DNA from: Chthoniobacter flavus | Lineage (GTDB): Bacteria; Verrucomicrobiota; Verrucomicrobiia; Chthoniobacterales; Chthoniobacteraceae | Length of the DNA stretch: 64,000 nucleotides | NCBI GenBank assembly: GCA_945861435.1 | Contig: CAMAUX010000020.1 | Coordinates: 22,359 to 86,358, forward strand | Reading direction: 5' to 3' | Shown here: in pieces, positions 9,005 to 15,778 of the stretch | Position numbering within the stretch: position 1 is the stretch's first letter | How the letters are laid out: every line of letters starts with the position of its first letter | The notes under the pieces: generated by a model | What the model was told of the DNA's origin: nothing | What the model saw: the letters and a program-made list of their open reading frames with translations, nothing else | Databases searched by the model: none | Program-made: the position numbers and the translations under genes

Positions 9005-9199
9005 ATGTTTCATAAAATTGATTATCCATTCCTCATTAGCGCGTTTGTCAGCTTCGTAGCCAGTGTTGCTCTCTGGTTTCTTTTCAGTCACGAATACGGA
9101 TTGTATGTAGGCATTTGGGTGCCCAGCATTCTCAGTTTTTGGGTCGGTGTCCGCGTAGTTCTCCTTGCTAACGGGATCAACACGCGGAAAGGAGGCTAA
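9005..9199 (+). CDS. small conserved membrane protein (64 aa)
   Basis: The 64-residue product is almost entirely two hydrophobic helices (about residues 8-27, FLISAFVSFVASVALWFLFS, and 32-55 with GIWVPSILSFWVGVRVVLL), ending in a basic tail NTRKGG. The aspect GLYVGIWVPSIL recalls small conserved hypothetical membrane proteins of Planctomycetes and Verrucomicrobia. No clear Shine-Dalgarno precedes the ATG. Its 3' end contains the GGAGG that serves as ribosome binding site for the next small gene, so the two are likely co-translated. Function unknown; an accessory subunit to a transporter or a stress-related membrane peptide are both possible. Confidence 0.7.
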   Translation: MFHKIDYPFLISAFVSFVASVALWFLFSHEYGLYVGIWVPSILSFWVGVRVVLLANGINTRKGG

Positions 9200-9202
9200 C
9201 AG

Positions 9203-9346
9203 ATGGAATACGCTATCTCGTTGTTCTTCCTTGGAGTGATGGTGACGGCCCTCGTGACGAAGGGCTTGATGGCGGCTCAGGATTTGGCCAATCAAGAGTC
9301 GCAGCGGCAGGTCGCGGAAGAGGCGGACAAGAACACGCGTGACTAA
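9203..9346 (+). CDS. 47-residue single-helix membrane protein
   Basis: An ATG at 9203 opens a 47-codon frame ending in TAA at 9344-9346. The product has one N-terminal hydrophobic helix (residues 3-24, beginning YAISLFFLGVMVTALV) followed by a charged, Gln/Glu-rich tail ending EEADKNTRD. A strong Shine-Dalgarno GGAGG (9191-9195) lies 7 bases before the ATG, one of the better ribosome binding sites in the window, which is the main support for this being a real gene. The start lies 3 bases after the stop of the 64-residue membrane protein, so the pair form a mini-operon. I do not recognise the family. Confidence 0.7.
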   Translation: MEYAISLFFLGVMVTALVTKGLMAAQDLANQESQRQVAEEADKNTRD

Positions 9347-9572
9347 CGACCGACCTTAATCGTAGTCCCATACCTCCGCTTCATCTTCGCGCTGAGGGTT
9401 CCCGCAATCAAATGCGAACCCTAGAGGCGGCACGGTCAGCGGAGCCAAGATCCGGGACGTCTAAGTTAGTTCTAGAGGCGGTCCTCGGGGACTTGGTTGG
9501 GGTTTTAGTTTAGAGCCTGTCCGGAGAGGCGGTATTTCTGAAAAGCGGCTTTGAAGCAGCACGACGACTGGC

Positions 9573-11162
9573 TCAGTCCTCCTGTGCTTGTGTCGGCGGG
9601 ATGGAGTGGAGAGCGATGCCGGCGTTGATTTCGCCGAAGTAGCGCTCGGTCCAGGTGCTCGGGAAAAGCACGCCCGGATTGCCGGTGGTGTCGTGGGCGA
9701 CACGGCAGCCGGTGGGCATCTTGAGGGCCGGGATGTCCGTGTCGGGTGAGAGCCAGCGGAAGCATTGCCACTGGGCGTTTTCAAGCCGGCTCTCGGCGCC
9801 GTACTCGCTTTCGAGCCTGTACTGGACGACCTCAAACTGGAGGGGGCCGACGGCGGCGAGAAGCGGGATTTTCTGGAAGCTGTCGCGCAATTCAAACACC
9901 TGGACCACCCCTTCTTGAAGGAGCTGTTCGACGCCCTGCCGGAACTGTTTGAACTTGGAGGGGTTCGGGTTGTGGAGGAAGGCGAAGCATTCCGGGGCGA
10001 AGCGCGGGATCTCGCGGTAGAGGATGGAGGGATCCTCGGTGAGGGTGTCGCCGATGCCGAATTCGGAGTGGCCGACGAGGCCGATGACGTCGCCCGCGTA
10101 GGCTTCGTCGACGGTCTCGCGTTCCTGCGCGAAGAGTTTGTGGGCGCTGGAGAGGCGCACCTTTTTGCCCGTGGTGCCGTGGATCACGGTCATGTCGCGG
10201 GTGAATTTTCCGGAGCAGATGCGCAGGAAGGCAATGCGGTCCCGGTGCCGCGGATCCATGTTGGCTTGGATCTTGAAGACGAAGCCGGAGAAGGCGGGGG
10301 AGTCCGGCTCGATGACGCGTCCGTTGGCGGTGTGCGGCTGCGGTGGGTTGGAGCGTTCGAGGAAGGCGTCGAGGAGGAGTTGGACGCCGAAGTTGTTCAT
10401 GGCGCTGCCGAAGAAGACGGGGGTGAGTTCGCCCCGCTGGACGGCTTCGCTGGAGTAAGCCATGCCGGCCATGTCGAGCATCTCGAGTTCTTCGACGGCC
10501 TTCTTGAAATCGTCCGGTTCGAGTCGTTCGCGCACGAAGGGTTCGTCGATACCGCCCACTTCCACTGGGACGCGGTAGGCGCCCTGCGGTGTTTTTTCGA
10601 AGAGATGCACCTGGTTTTTCTGGCGGTCGAAGACCCCGCGGAAGCTGAATCCGGTTCCCAGGGGCCAGTTGACCGGGAAGGCGCCGATGCCGAGGACGCT
10701 TTCGAGTTCATCGAGGAGAGCGAGGGGCTCGCGGGTGGGGCGGTCGCACTTGTTGATGAAGGTGAAGATGGGGACTCCGCGGCGTTTGCAGACCTCGAAG
10801 AGTTTGCGGGTCTGAGCCTCGATGCCCTTGCCCGCATCGATGACCATGACCACGGCGTCGACTGCGGTGAGCACGCGGTAGGTGTCCTCGGAGAAGTCGC
10901 GGTGGCCCGGGGTGTCGAGGAGGTTCACGCGGTAGCCTCGGTAGTCGAACTGCAGCACGGTGGAACTCACCGAGATGCCGCGCTTGCGCTCAAGCTCCAT
11001 CCAGTCCGATGTGGCGGCGCGGGCGTTTTTGCGGGCGGTGACGGAACCGGCGAGCTGCACGGCGCCTCCGTAGAGGAGGAGCTTCTCGGTGAGGGTGGTC
11101 TTGCCCGCGTCCGGATGGGAGATGATGGCAAAGGTGCGGCGCCGCTGGATTTCGTCTCGCAT
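9573..11162 (-). CDS. prfC: peptide chain release factor 3
   Basis: RF3 is a cytoplasmic translational GTPase that removes RF1/RF2 from the ribosome after termination. The 529-residue protein has a complete G domain: P-loop HPDAGKTT at residues 16-23, a switch I segment with RKNARAATSDWMELE, DTPGH (G3) and NKCD (G4), followed by the RF3-specific region with GIGDTLTED and the C-terminal domain (FEVVQYRLESEYG). Length matches the family. It lies 81 bases downstream of the glycosyltransferase-like gene on the same strand. The start is ATG. Nothing unusual. Confidence 0.97.
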   Translation of the reverse strand: MRDEIQRRRTFAIISHPDAGKTTLTEKLLLYGGAVQLAGSVTARKNARAATSDWMELERKRGISVSSTVLQFDYRGYRVNLLDTPGHRDFSEDTYRVLTAVDAVVMVIDAGKGIEAQTRKLFEVCKRRGVPIFTFINKCDRPTREPLALLDELESVLGIGAFPVNWPLGTGFSFRGVFDRQKNQVHLFEKTPQGAYRVPVEVGGIDEPFVRERLEPDDFKKAVEELEMLDMAGMAYSSEAVQRGELTPVFFGSAMNNFGVQLLLDAFLERSNPPQPHTANGRVIEPDSPAFSGFVFKIQANMDPRHRDRIAFLRICSGKFTRDMTVIHGTTGKKVRLSSAHKLFAQERETVDEAYAGDVIGLVGHSEFGIGDTLTEDPSILYREIPRFAPECFAFLHNPNPSKFKQFRQGVEQLLQEGVVQVFELRDSFQKIPLLAAVGPLQFEVVQYRLESEYGAESRLENAQWQCFRWLSPDTDIPALKMPTGCRVAHDTTGNPGVLFPSTWTERYFGEINAGIALHSIPPTQAQED

Positions 11163-11243
11163 GGAGGGCGGGGAATGTCCCCCAAAGGTGCCGTGTGCGC
11201 AAGCGTGAGGGCGTCACCCAAATGCGGCTTTGGTGAAGGCGTG

Positions 11244-12638
11244 TCAGTGGGCGCCGCGGCCTAGGAGGACGACGGGGATGGTGCGCAGGAGCAGGAGGAG
11301 GTCGAGGCGCAGGGACCACTGGTCGATGTATTGGAGGTCGAGGCGCACCCATTCCTGAAAGCTGCGCACGTCGCTGCGGCCGCTGACCTGCCAGAGGCAC
11401 GTGAGGCCGGGCTTCATGCTGAGGCGGCGTCGTTCGGCTCCGGAGGAGATCTTGGCGAGTTCGTAGAGGGGGAGGGGGCGCGGGCCCACGAGGCTCATGT
11501 CGCCCCGGAGGACGTTCCAGAGCTGGGGGAGTTCATCGAGGCTGGTCTTGCGCAGCCAGCGGCCCAGGGCGGTGACTCGTGGGTCGCTCGAGAGCTTGAA
11601 GACGGGGCCGCTCATTTCGTTGAAGGCCTCGAGTTCCGCCTGATGCATGGCCGCGTCGCTATGCATGGAACGGAATTTGTAGAGGGTGAACGGACGTCCG
11701 CGCAGACCGCCGCGTTCCTGCCGGAAGAAGACAGGGCCGGGGGAGGTGCATTTAATGAGAAGGGCGATCACGGCGAACAGGGGCGCGCCCAGCACCAGCC
11801 CGACAGCGGCTCCCACTCTGTCCATGACGGCTTTGAGCAGGAGGGCCCATGAGACCTCGGGCGTGGTGCGGAAGACCAGCATGGGGCTTGAGCCGAAGAG
11901 ATCCACGGCGGGGCGGGCGATGGAGGTGCGAATGAAGTCGACGGTGAGCCATGCCTCCACCCCCTCCACTTCACAGGCCGCGATGGCCTCCTGCAGTTTG
12001 TTGAGGGCGCTGTGGCCGCCGGCGAAGATGACACGTGAAACCGCGTGCGTGTGCAGGGCGGTGGTCAGTTCCGCGACGGGTTGGTGGGCGAGGTCGAATT
12101 CCGCCACGATGTCGACTTGGGAGCGTTGATCTTCGGTGAGGCTGGCGCGGAAGTGCTCGGTGTCGGCGCGCGTGCCCGCGAGGATCACCGGTTCGCGCAT
12201 TGCGAGCGACGCGGCACGGCGGCGCATCCAGTGGCTGGTGAGTCGTTCGCGGGTGAGAAGCACGGCGCTGGCGAGCATGGCGAAGAGGGGCATCACCGCG
12301 CGGCTGGGCACGCTCAGGCGCAGGAGATAAGCGCACGCCGCCACGAGCAGAGCCAGCCAGAGTCCGCTGCGCACGACCTGTGCGGCGGCCCGCCAGAGAG
12401 GTTTGTGGAGGGTTTGGAGGTAGAAGCCCTGAAGGCCAAGGAGGAATGGTCCGAATGGCGCGACGACGAAGAGCAGCCATTGGAATTCCGGGAATGGCGC
12501 GATCGGGCGGTCCGCGAAGGGGCCGATCGGCATGCCTTCGAAGCGCAGGCGGTGTGCGCCCCAAAGCGCCGCTGCGAGCAGGAGTCCGTCGAGGAACTTC
12601 TGCCACTGGATATTCAGTTCTTGTCTTCGATCGAGCAT
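11244..12638 (-). CDS. polyprenyl glycosylphosphotransferase (WbaP/WcaJ-type sugar transferase)
   Basis: This inner-membrane enzyme transfers a sugar 1-phosphate from a nucleotide sugar to undecaprenyl phosphate, starting exopolysaccharide or O-antigen synthesis. The 464-residue protein has four N-terminal membrane segments, a Rossmann-like middle region (PVILAGTRADTEHF), a fifth helix (VGLVLGAPLFAVIALLI) and the catalytic bacterial sugar transferase domain with SPGPVFFRQERGG, YKFRSMHSDA, KTSLDELPQLWNVL and DMSLVGPRP. I start at the ATG of MLDRRQELN; the frame runs 13 codons further. It is divergent from aroD with 55 bases between starts. No other polysaccharide genes adjoin it, so the product is unknown. 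Confidence 0.92.
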   Translation of the reverse strand: MLDRRQELNIQWQKFLDGLLLAAALWGAHRLRFEGMPIGPFADRPIAPFPEFQWLLFVVAPFGPFLLGLQGFYLQTLHKPLWRAAAQVVRSGLWLALLVAACAYLLRLSVPSRAVMPLFAMLASAVLLTRERLTSHWMRRRAASLAMREPVILAGTRADTEHFRASLTEDQRSQVDIVAEFDLAHQPVAELTTALHTHAVSRVIFAGGHSALNKLQEAIAACEVEGVEAWLTVDFIRTSIARPAVDLFGSSPMLVFRTTPEVSWALLLKAVMDRVGAAVGLVLGAPLFAVIALLIKCTSPGPVFFRQERGGLRGRPFTLYKFRSMHSDAAMHQAELEAFNEMSGPVFKLSSDPRVTALGRWLRKTSLDELPQLWNVLRGDMSLVGPRPLPLYELAKISSGAERRRLSMKPGLTCLWQVSGRSDVRSFQEWVRLDLQYIDQWSLRLDLLLLLRTIPVVLLGRGAH

Positions 12639-12693
12639 CGGTGTTTCTGCGGCTAAGCATCCACGCCGGGGTGCCATTAGCAGGCAATATCTT

Positions 12694-13389
12694 ATGAAGG
12701 AAAATTCGAGTGAATTTCAGGGGCGGCCCCGCGTGGTCGCCACGGTGCATTCCCCCGCCTCACTGCGTGAGGCTTTGAAATTGGAGCGCGGCAGTGTCGA
12801 TTTCGTGGAGCTGCGCGTGGACCACTTTGCTTCCGATCCACGGCCCCTCTTGCGTTCGGTGGGAAGGATTGCCTGTCCCCTTCTGGTCACCGTGCGGCAT
12901 CCCGCGGAGGGTGGGGCGGCACGGCTTTCGTTAGGGGAGCGAGAGGCGCTTTACAGTCAGTTCCTCCCCTTTGCGTCGGTGGTGGATATTGAACTGCGCT
13001 CCATCAAGGCGCTGGCAAGCATGGCGGGGAGGGTGCGGTCGATCGGGGCTTCGCTGCTGTTATCCAGTCATCACTTCAAGTCCACGCCTTCCCCGGCGAA
13101 GCTCGCGGAAATCGCATCGCAGGCTGCTGACGCGGGTGCGGACGTCTTCAAGCTGGCTGCCATGGCGAGGAGGCCGGGCGATATTGGGTCGCTTCTCGGT
13201 CTGCTGGCCCCTGGACGGCGGGTGCCGGTGAGCGTCATGGCCATGGGCCCCTTGGGCAGGGTGTCGCGGCTGCTCTTCGCGCAGTGCGGTTCGGTGCTGA
13301 ATTACGGGTACCTGCACCGGCCCAATGCCAGTGGTCAGTGGGAGGCGCGGGTTTTGGGAGAGCGGTTGGCTGAGCTTGCGCAGGTCTGA
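12694..13389 (+). CDS. aroD: 3-dehydroquinate dehydratase, type I
   Basis: The enzyme dehydrates 3-dehydroquinate to 3-dehydroshikimate through a Schiff base. The 231-residue protein shows the type I features: ELRVD at residues 39-43, the catalytic histidine H126 in SSHHF, the Schiff-base lysine K153 in VFKLAAM, and the MGPLGRVSR signature near 184-192. The start is the ATG after CAATATCTT, giving MKENSSEFQG; the open frame extends far upstream into the divergent gene and is not used. It is the second shikimate-pathway enzyme in the window besides DAHP synthase, although the two are 11 kb apart. Confidence 0.95.
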   Translation: MKENSSEFQGRPRVVATVHSPASLREALKLERGSVDFVELRVDHFASDPRPLLRSVGRIACPLLVTVRHPAEGGAARLSLGEREALYSQFLPFASVVDIELRSIKALASMAGRVRSIGASLLLSSHHFKSTPSPAKLAEIASQAADAGADVFKLAAMARRPGDIGSLLGLLAPGRRVPVSVMAMGPLGRVSRLLFAQCGSVLNYGYLHRPNASGQWEARVLGERLAELAQV

Positions 13390-13480
13390 GCGCAGGTCAT
13401 GATTCGATTTCACAGCAACTTAGCTGCCTTCGCTGAGTAGCACTGGCGCCTACGGAGCCGTACCTGTGATGAAGCTTGTG

Positions 13481-13519
13481 GTAAAAAGAAAGCGCCCCAG
13501 CCTTACGGCCGGGGCGCTT
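13481..13519 (-). terminator. Rho-independent terminator of the outer-membrane protein gene
   Basis: On the minus strand, AAGCGCCCC (from 13519 to 13511) pairs with GGGGCGCTT (13498 to 13490) with three further pairs and one mismatch around a GTAA loop, followed by TTCTTTTT. It lies 37 bases after the stop of the beta-barrel gene. It is the clearest intrinsic terminator in the window. Confidence 0.9.
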
Positions 13520-13555
13520 GGATTTTTGACTCCGACTCAGTTGAGTCGGAACGAA

Positions 13556-14437
13556 TTAGAAGGCGACGGTCACACCAGCCTGGAAGACATGGTGGGTTTC
13601 GTCGTTGCGCGCGTCGGTCTTCGCTGCTTCGTCGCCGAGGTTGTAGTAGGTGTAGCCGGCGTTAGCGGTCCAGACTCCGTATGCCTGAGGAACGAAGGTC
13701 AGAGGCATGGTGGCGGTGAGGCCAGCCGAGAAGTAACCGTAGGTGTCGCCATTGTAGTAGCGGTCGTCACCGAGGCCGAGGGTCAGCGGGAGGGTGAGGG
13801 TCAGGCCTTCGCAGGGGCTGTAGCTCGGAGCGATCCCAGCCTCGTAGTACCAACCGTTGGAACGGTTAGGCGCGAAAATGCCGGAGTAGCCAGGACCACC
13901 AACTTCAGCGAGGACGGCCACGTGCGGGTGCAAGGCGAAAGCGCCAAGCAGGTCGGTGTCGTCATACGCGAGGTTGAGGTTGATGTTGCGGGAGGTCAGG
14001 AAGGCATCGTTCGGGCTGAGGTATTCGAGATACGACAGGGTGGCGGTGAAATCCTTGAGGAAGGTCACTGCCAGACCGATGGTGTAATCGAACTCGTACC
14101 AGTTCTGAGTGGTGCCCGCTCCAGCGTTCTTGTCATGGATGCTGCTCCAGAGGCCGAGGTTGAGGGAGACCTTGTTGATCGCTCCGTCGCCCTGGTAGAG
14201 GCGGAAGTAGAAATCAGCGAAGGGCTGGGCGATGACGCCCTGGTTTTCCTGAACGACGCCGCGGAGGATGTACTCGGAGACGACGTTGACTCCGAGGTCA
14301 GCGGAGATGGCAGATTCCTTGATCTGCTCAACGGGCTGCTTGGAGGGCTTGACTGTGGTCGTGCCTGCGAAGGTAAGGGTCGGCACCAGAAGGGCCGCCG
14401 CAACCGTGCAGATCTTGGCGATGTTGTTGTTTGTCAT
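13556..14437 (-). CDS. outer-membrane beta-barrel protein (TorF/Gcw_chp-like putative porin)
   Basis: The 293-residue protein has a signal peptide (IAKICTVAAALLVPTLTFA), then ISADLGVNVVSEYILRGV, which resembles the start of the Gcw_chp (TorF) family of predicted porins, and alternating amphipathic strands rich in Tyr, Gly and Asn. It ends in VAF, a terminal phenylalanine typical of barrels inserted by the Bam complex. The start is the ATG of MTNNNIAK; the frame opens 30 codons earlier. It is probably transcribed alone, with a strong terminator after it. Its GC content and codon use look like those of a highly expressed gene. The transported solute is unknown. Confidence 0.88.
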   Translation of the reverse strand: MTNNNIAKICTVAAALLVPTLTFAGTTTVKPSKQPVEQIKESAISADLGVNVVSEYILRGVVQENQGVIAQPFADFYFRLYQGDGAINKVSLNLGLWSSIHDKNAGAGTTQNWYEFDYTIGLAVTFLKDFTATLSYLEYLSPNDAFLTSRNINLNLAYDDTDLLGAFALHPHVAVLAEVGGPGYSGIFAPNRSNGWYYEAGIAPSYSPCEGLTLTLPLTLGLGDDRYYNGDTYGYFSAGLTATMPLTFVPQAYGVWTANAGYTYYNLGDEAAKTDARNDETHHVFQAGVTVAF

Positions 14438-14607
14438 GAGTGTTTTTGAGGTTGTTTCGGTTGGGTTGGTTGGCTGCCGGTAAAGGCAGATCTTTTTACG
14501 GTGTAGCACAGCAATTAGGCAGGTCACTAGGAAAAAATGTGAACAAAATGCCGTTTTGAAGAGCTATGCAGTGAGTTTTGTTTCGTTTGTGACTCGTGGA
14601 GAGACGG

Positions 14608-14811
14608 TTATCTCTTTGTGTATCTGCGGATGATGGTGGCCGCGCCGAGAAGCATAATGGTGCCTAGAATGCAGGAAATCTCCAGTTCATGGCCTTGATG
14701 CAGCCCGTTTGATCTCAAATCCAGCACTCCATGTCCGGGATGTGCATGGGCGGGGAGGAGGAGGAGCGCTTGGAGGCAGAGAATGGCGGCGGAAATGCGG
14801 TAAATATTCAT
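14608..14811 (-). CDS. small exported His-rich membrane protein
   Basis: A 67-residue product with a signal peptide (ISAAILCLQALLLLPAHA) followed directly by HPGHG, a short polar segment with GLHQGHELE, one hydrophobic helix (ISCILGTIMLLGAATII) and a basic end RRYTKR. The histidine-rich start of the mature part recalls metal-binding segments such as the HPGH of HupE/UreJ proteins, but the protein is far too short to be one of those. It lies upstream of the porin-like gene on the same strand, 170 bases away. Function unknown; metal binding is a guess from the histidines. Confidence 0.62.
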   Translation of the reverse strand: MNIYRISAAILCLQALLLLPAHAHPGHGVLDLRSNGLHQGHELEISCILGTIMLLGAATIIRRYTKR

Positions 14812-15068
14812 AGATGATCGTGGGAGGCTAGACTTGTCTGGAGGAGTCCTGCACGCCCTTTTTGGAGGTGCAACGTGGGTGGGCCAAGGCGGCAGCGAAG
14901 CTGCTTGGGAGGACGATGGTCCGTGGTTCGGAGGGTTGGCGTGCCGGGCGCTTGTGGATTCTGGGGCGCGTGGGCGTGGTCACTCTGCGGTGTCGGACAT
15001 TTAGTGAGACTCAAGATTGAATGTTTGGCGCCGTCAGCGGTCCAAAAGAGGAAAAGGGGGATACTGAT

Positions 15069-15620
15069 ATGGGAACGATGATGCAGGAGGGGATGGGGAA
15101 TGCGCGTGGGGAGGTCAGGGGCTGTTGGTGCGGCGGTGGGGGTGGTGGGGGACTTACGCCGTGGGGTGCTGTGGCGCTGGCGGTGGTGCTCCTTGCAACT
15201 GGGACGGTGGAGGCGGCGGAAGGAAGGCGTGGGCGTACCCACGGGCATAGGAATGTGTATGGGCATGCCAGTTATGCGGAGCGCGGCCATCGATCGGTCC
15301 ACAGGTATGGCTATTGGGGGAGGGCTCCCTATTATGCGTCCCGCTACGCTCCCTACTACGATGGGAGCTATGTTGGGAGCTATGGGTACCGACTCCATCA
15401 GCACCCATACTATAGGCCTTACTATGGATACGGTTCTTCGTCGCACTTCCCGTTGTACGGGGGTGGGTATTGGTCTGCTCCGTATTCGCCTTATTCGTCG
15501 TATTCGCCTTATTCACCCTATGGCGGGTCGTATCTCTCCGGGTCTTGGCTCGGGCGGGGGCTCTACGGATCCGGGTGGCCGTTTCTGGGTGTTTCCATCG
15601 CCGGTGTCGGTGCTTGGTAG
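15069..15620 (+). CDS. secreted Tyr/Gly/Ser-rich protein
   Basis: The 183-residue product has an N-terminal hydrophobic segment (WGAVALAVVLLATGTVEA) that looks like a signal peptide with a long polar lead, then a His/Arg/Tyr-rich region and low-complexity repeats such as SPYSPYGG and PYYASRYAPYYDG. The ATG at 15069 is preceded by a purine-rich AGGAAAAGGGGG stretch; an upstream ATG-like extension to 15021 is less likely. Tyr/Gly-rich exported proteins can be surface or cell-envelope components, but nothing here identifies a role. The opposite strand has an open frame of similar size that I consider a shadow. Confidence 0.65.
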   Translation: MGTMMQEGMGNARGEVRGCWCGGGGGGGLTPWGAVALAVVLLATGTVEAAEGRRGRTHGHRNVYGHASYAERGHRSVHRYGYWGRAPYYASRYAPYYDGSYVGSYGYRLHQHPYYRPYYGYGSSSHFPLYGGGYWSAPYSPYSSYSPYSPYGGSYLSGSWLGRGLYGSGWPFLGVSIAGVGAW

Positions 15621-15721
15621 AGGTCCCTGCTTTTCCGGGTCGGGTCCCCGCACCTCTGGCACTGCTGGCCTTGCGGTGATTGGGTCGGGGGCGCGGGGGG
15701 GGCGGGAGGGAGGGCGGTTGC

Positions 15722-15748
15722 GGTGGCGTTTGCTGGAGCCCCTTTTTT
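15722..15748 (+). terminator. possible intrinsic terminator of the Tyr-rich protein gene
   Basis: GGTGGC at 15722-15727 can pair with GCCCC at 15738-15742 with an imperfection, and is followed by six T (15743-15748). The stem is short, so this is a weak call. It is about 100 bases after the stop of the upstream gene and just before the convergent helicase gene ends. Confidence 0.4.
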
Positions 15749-15778
15749 ACCGTCCTTTGGCGTGCTTGAATGTTGAGT

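Noticed and set aside
9395..9422. Hairpin AGGGTT...AACCCT after the small membrane genes as terminator
   Set aside because: The stem has a 2-base bulge and no T run follows, so it is too weak to call.
9765..11264. 499-codon plus-strand frame over prfC
   Set aside because: Prolific Glu/Gly/Ala shadow; prfC has all G-domain motifs on the minus strand.
12867..12880. GGATTGCCTGTCCC, identical to the sequence at the ends of the RAYT repeat copies
   Set aside because: Here it lies inside aroD and encodes the conserved RIACPL segment, so chance is the better explanation; a 14-base match is expected by chance somewhere in a window of this size.
14808..15446. 212-codon minus-strand frame opposite the Tyr-rich protein
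   Set aside because: Low-complexity Pro/Ile/Arg shadow; the plus frame has a purine-rich ribosome binding site and a signal-peptide-like segment.
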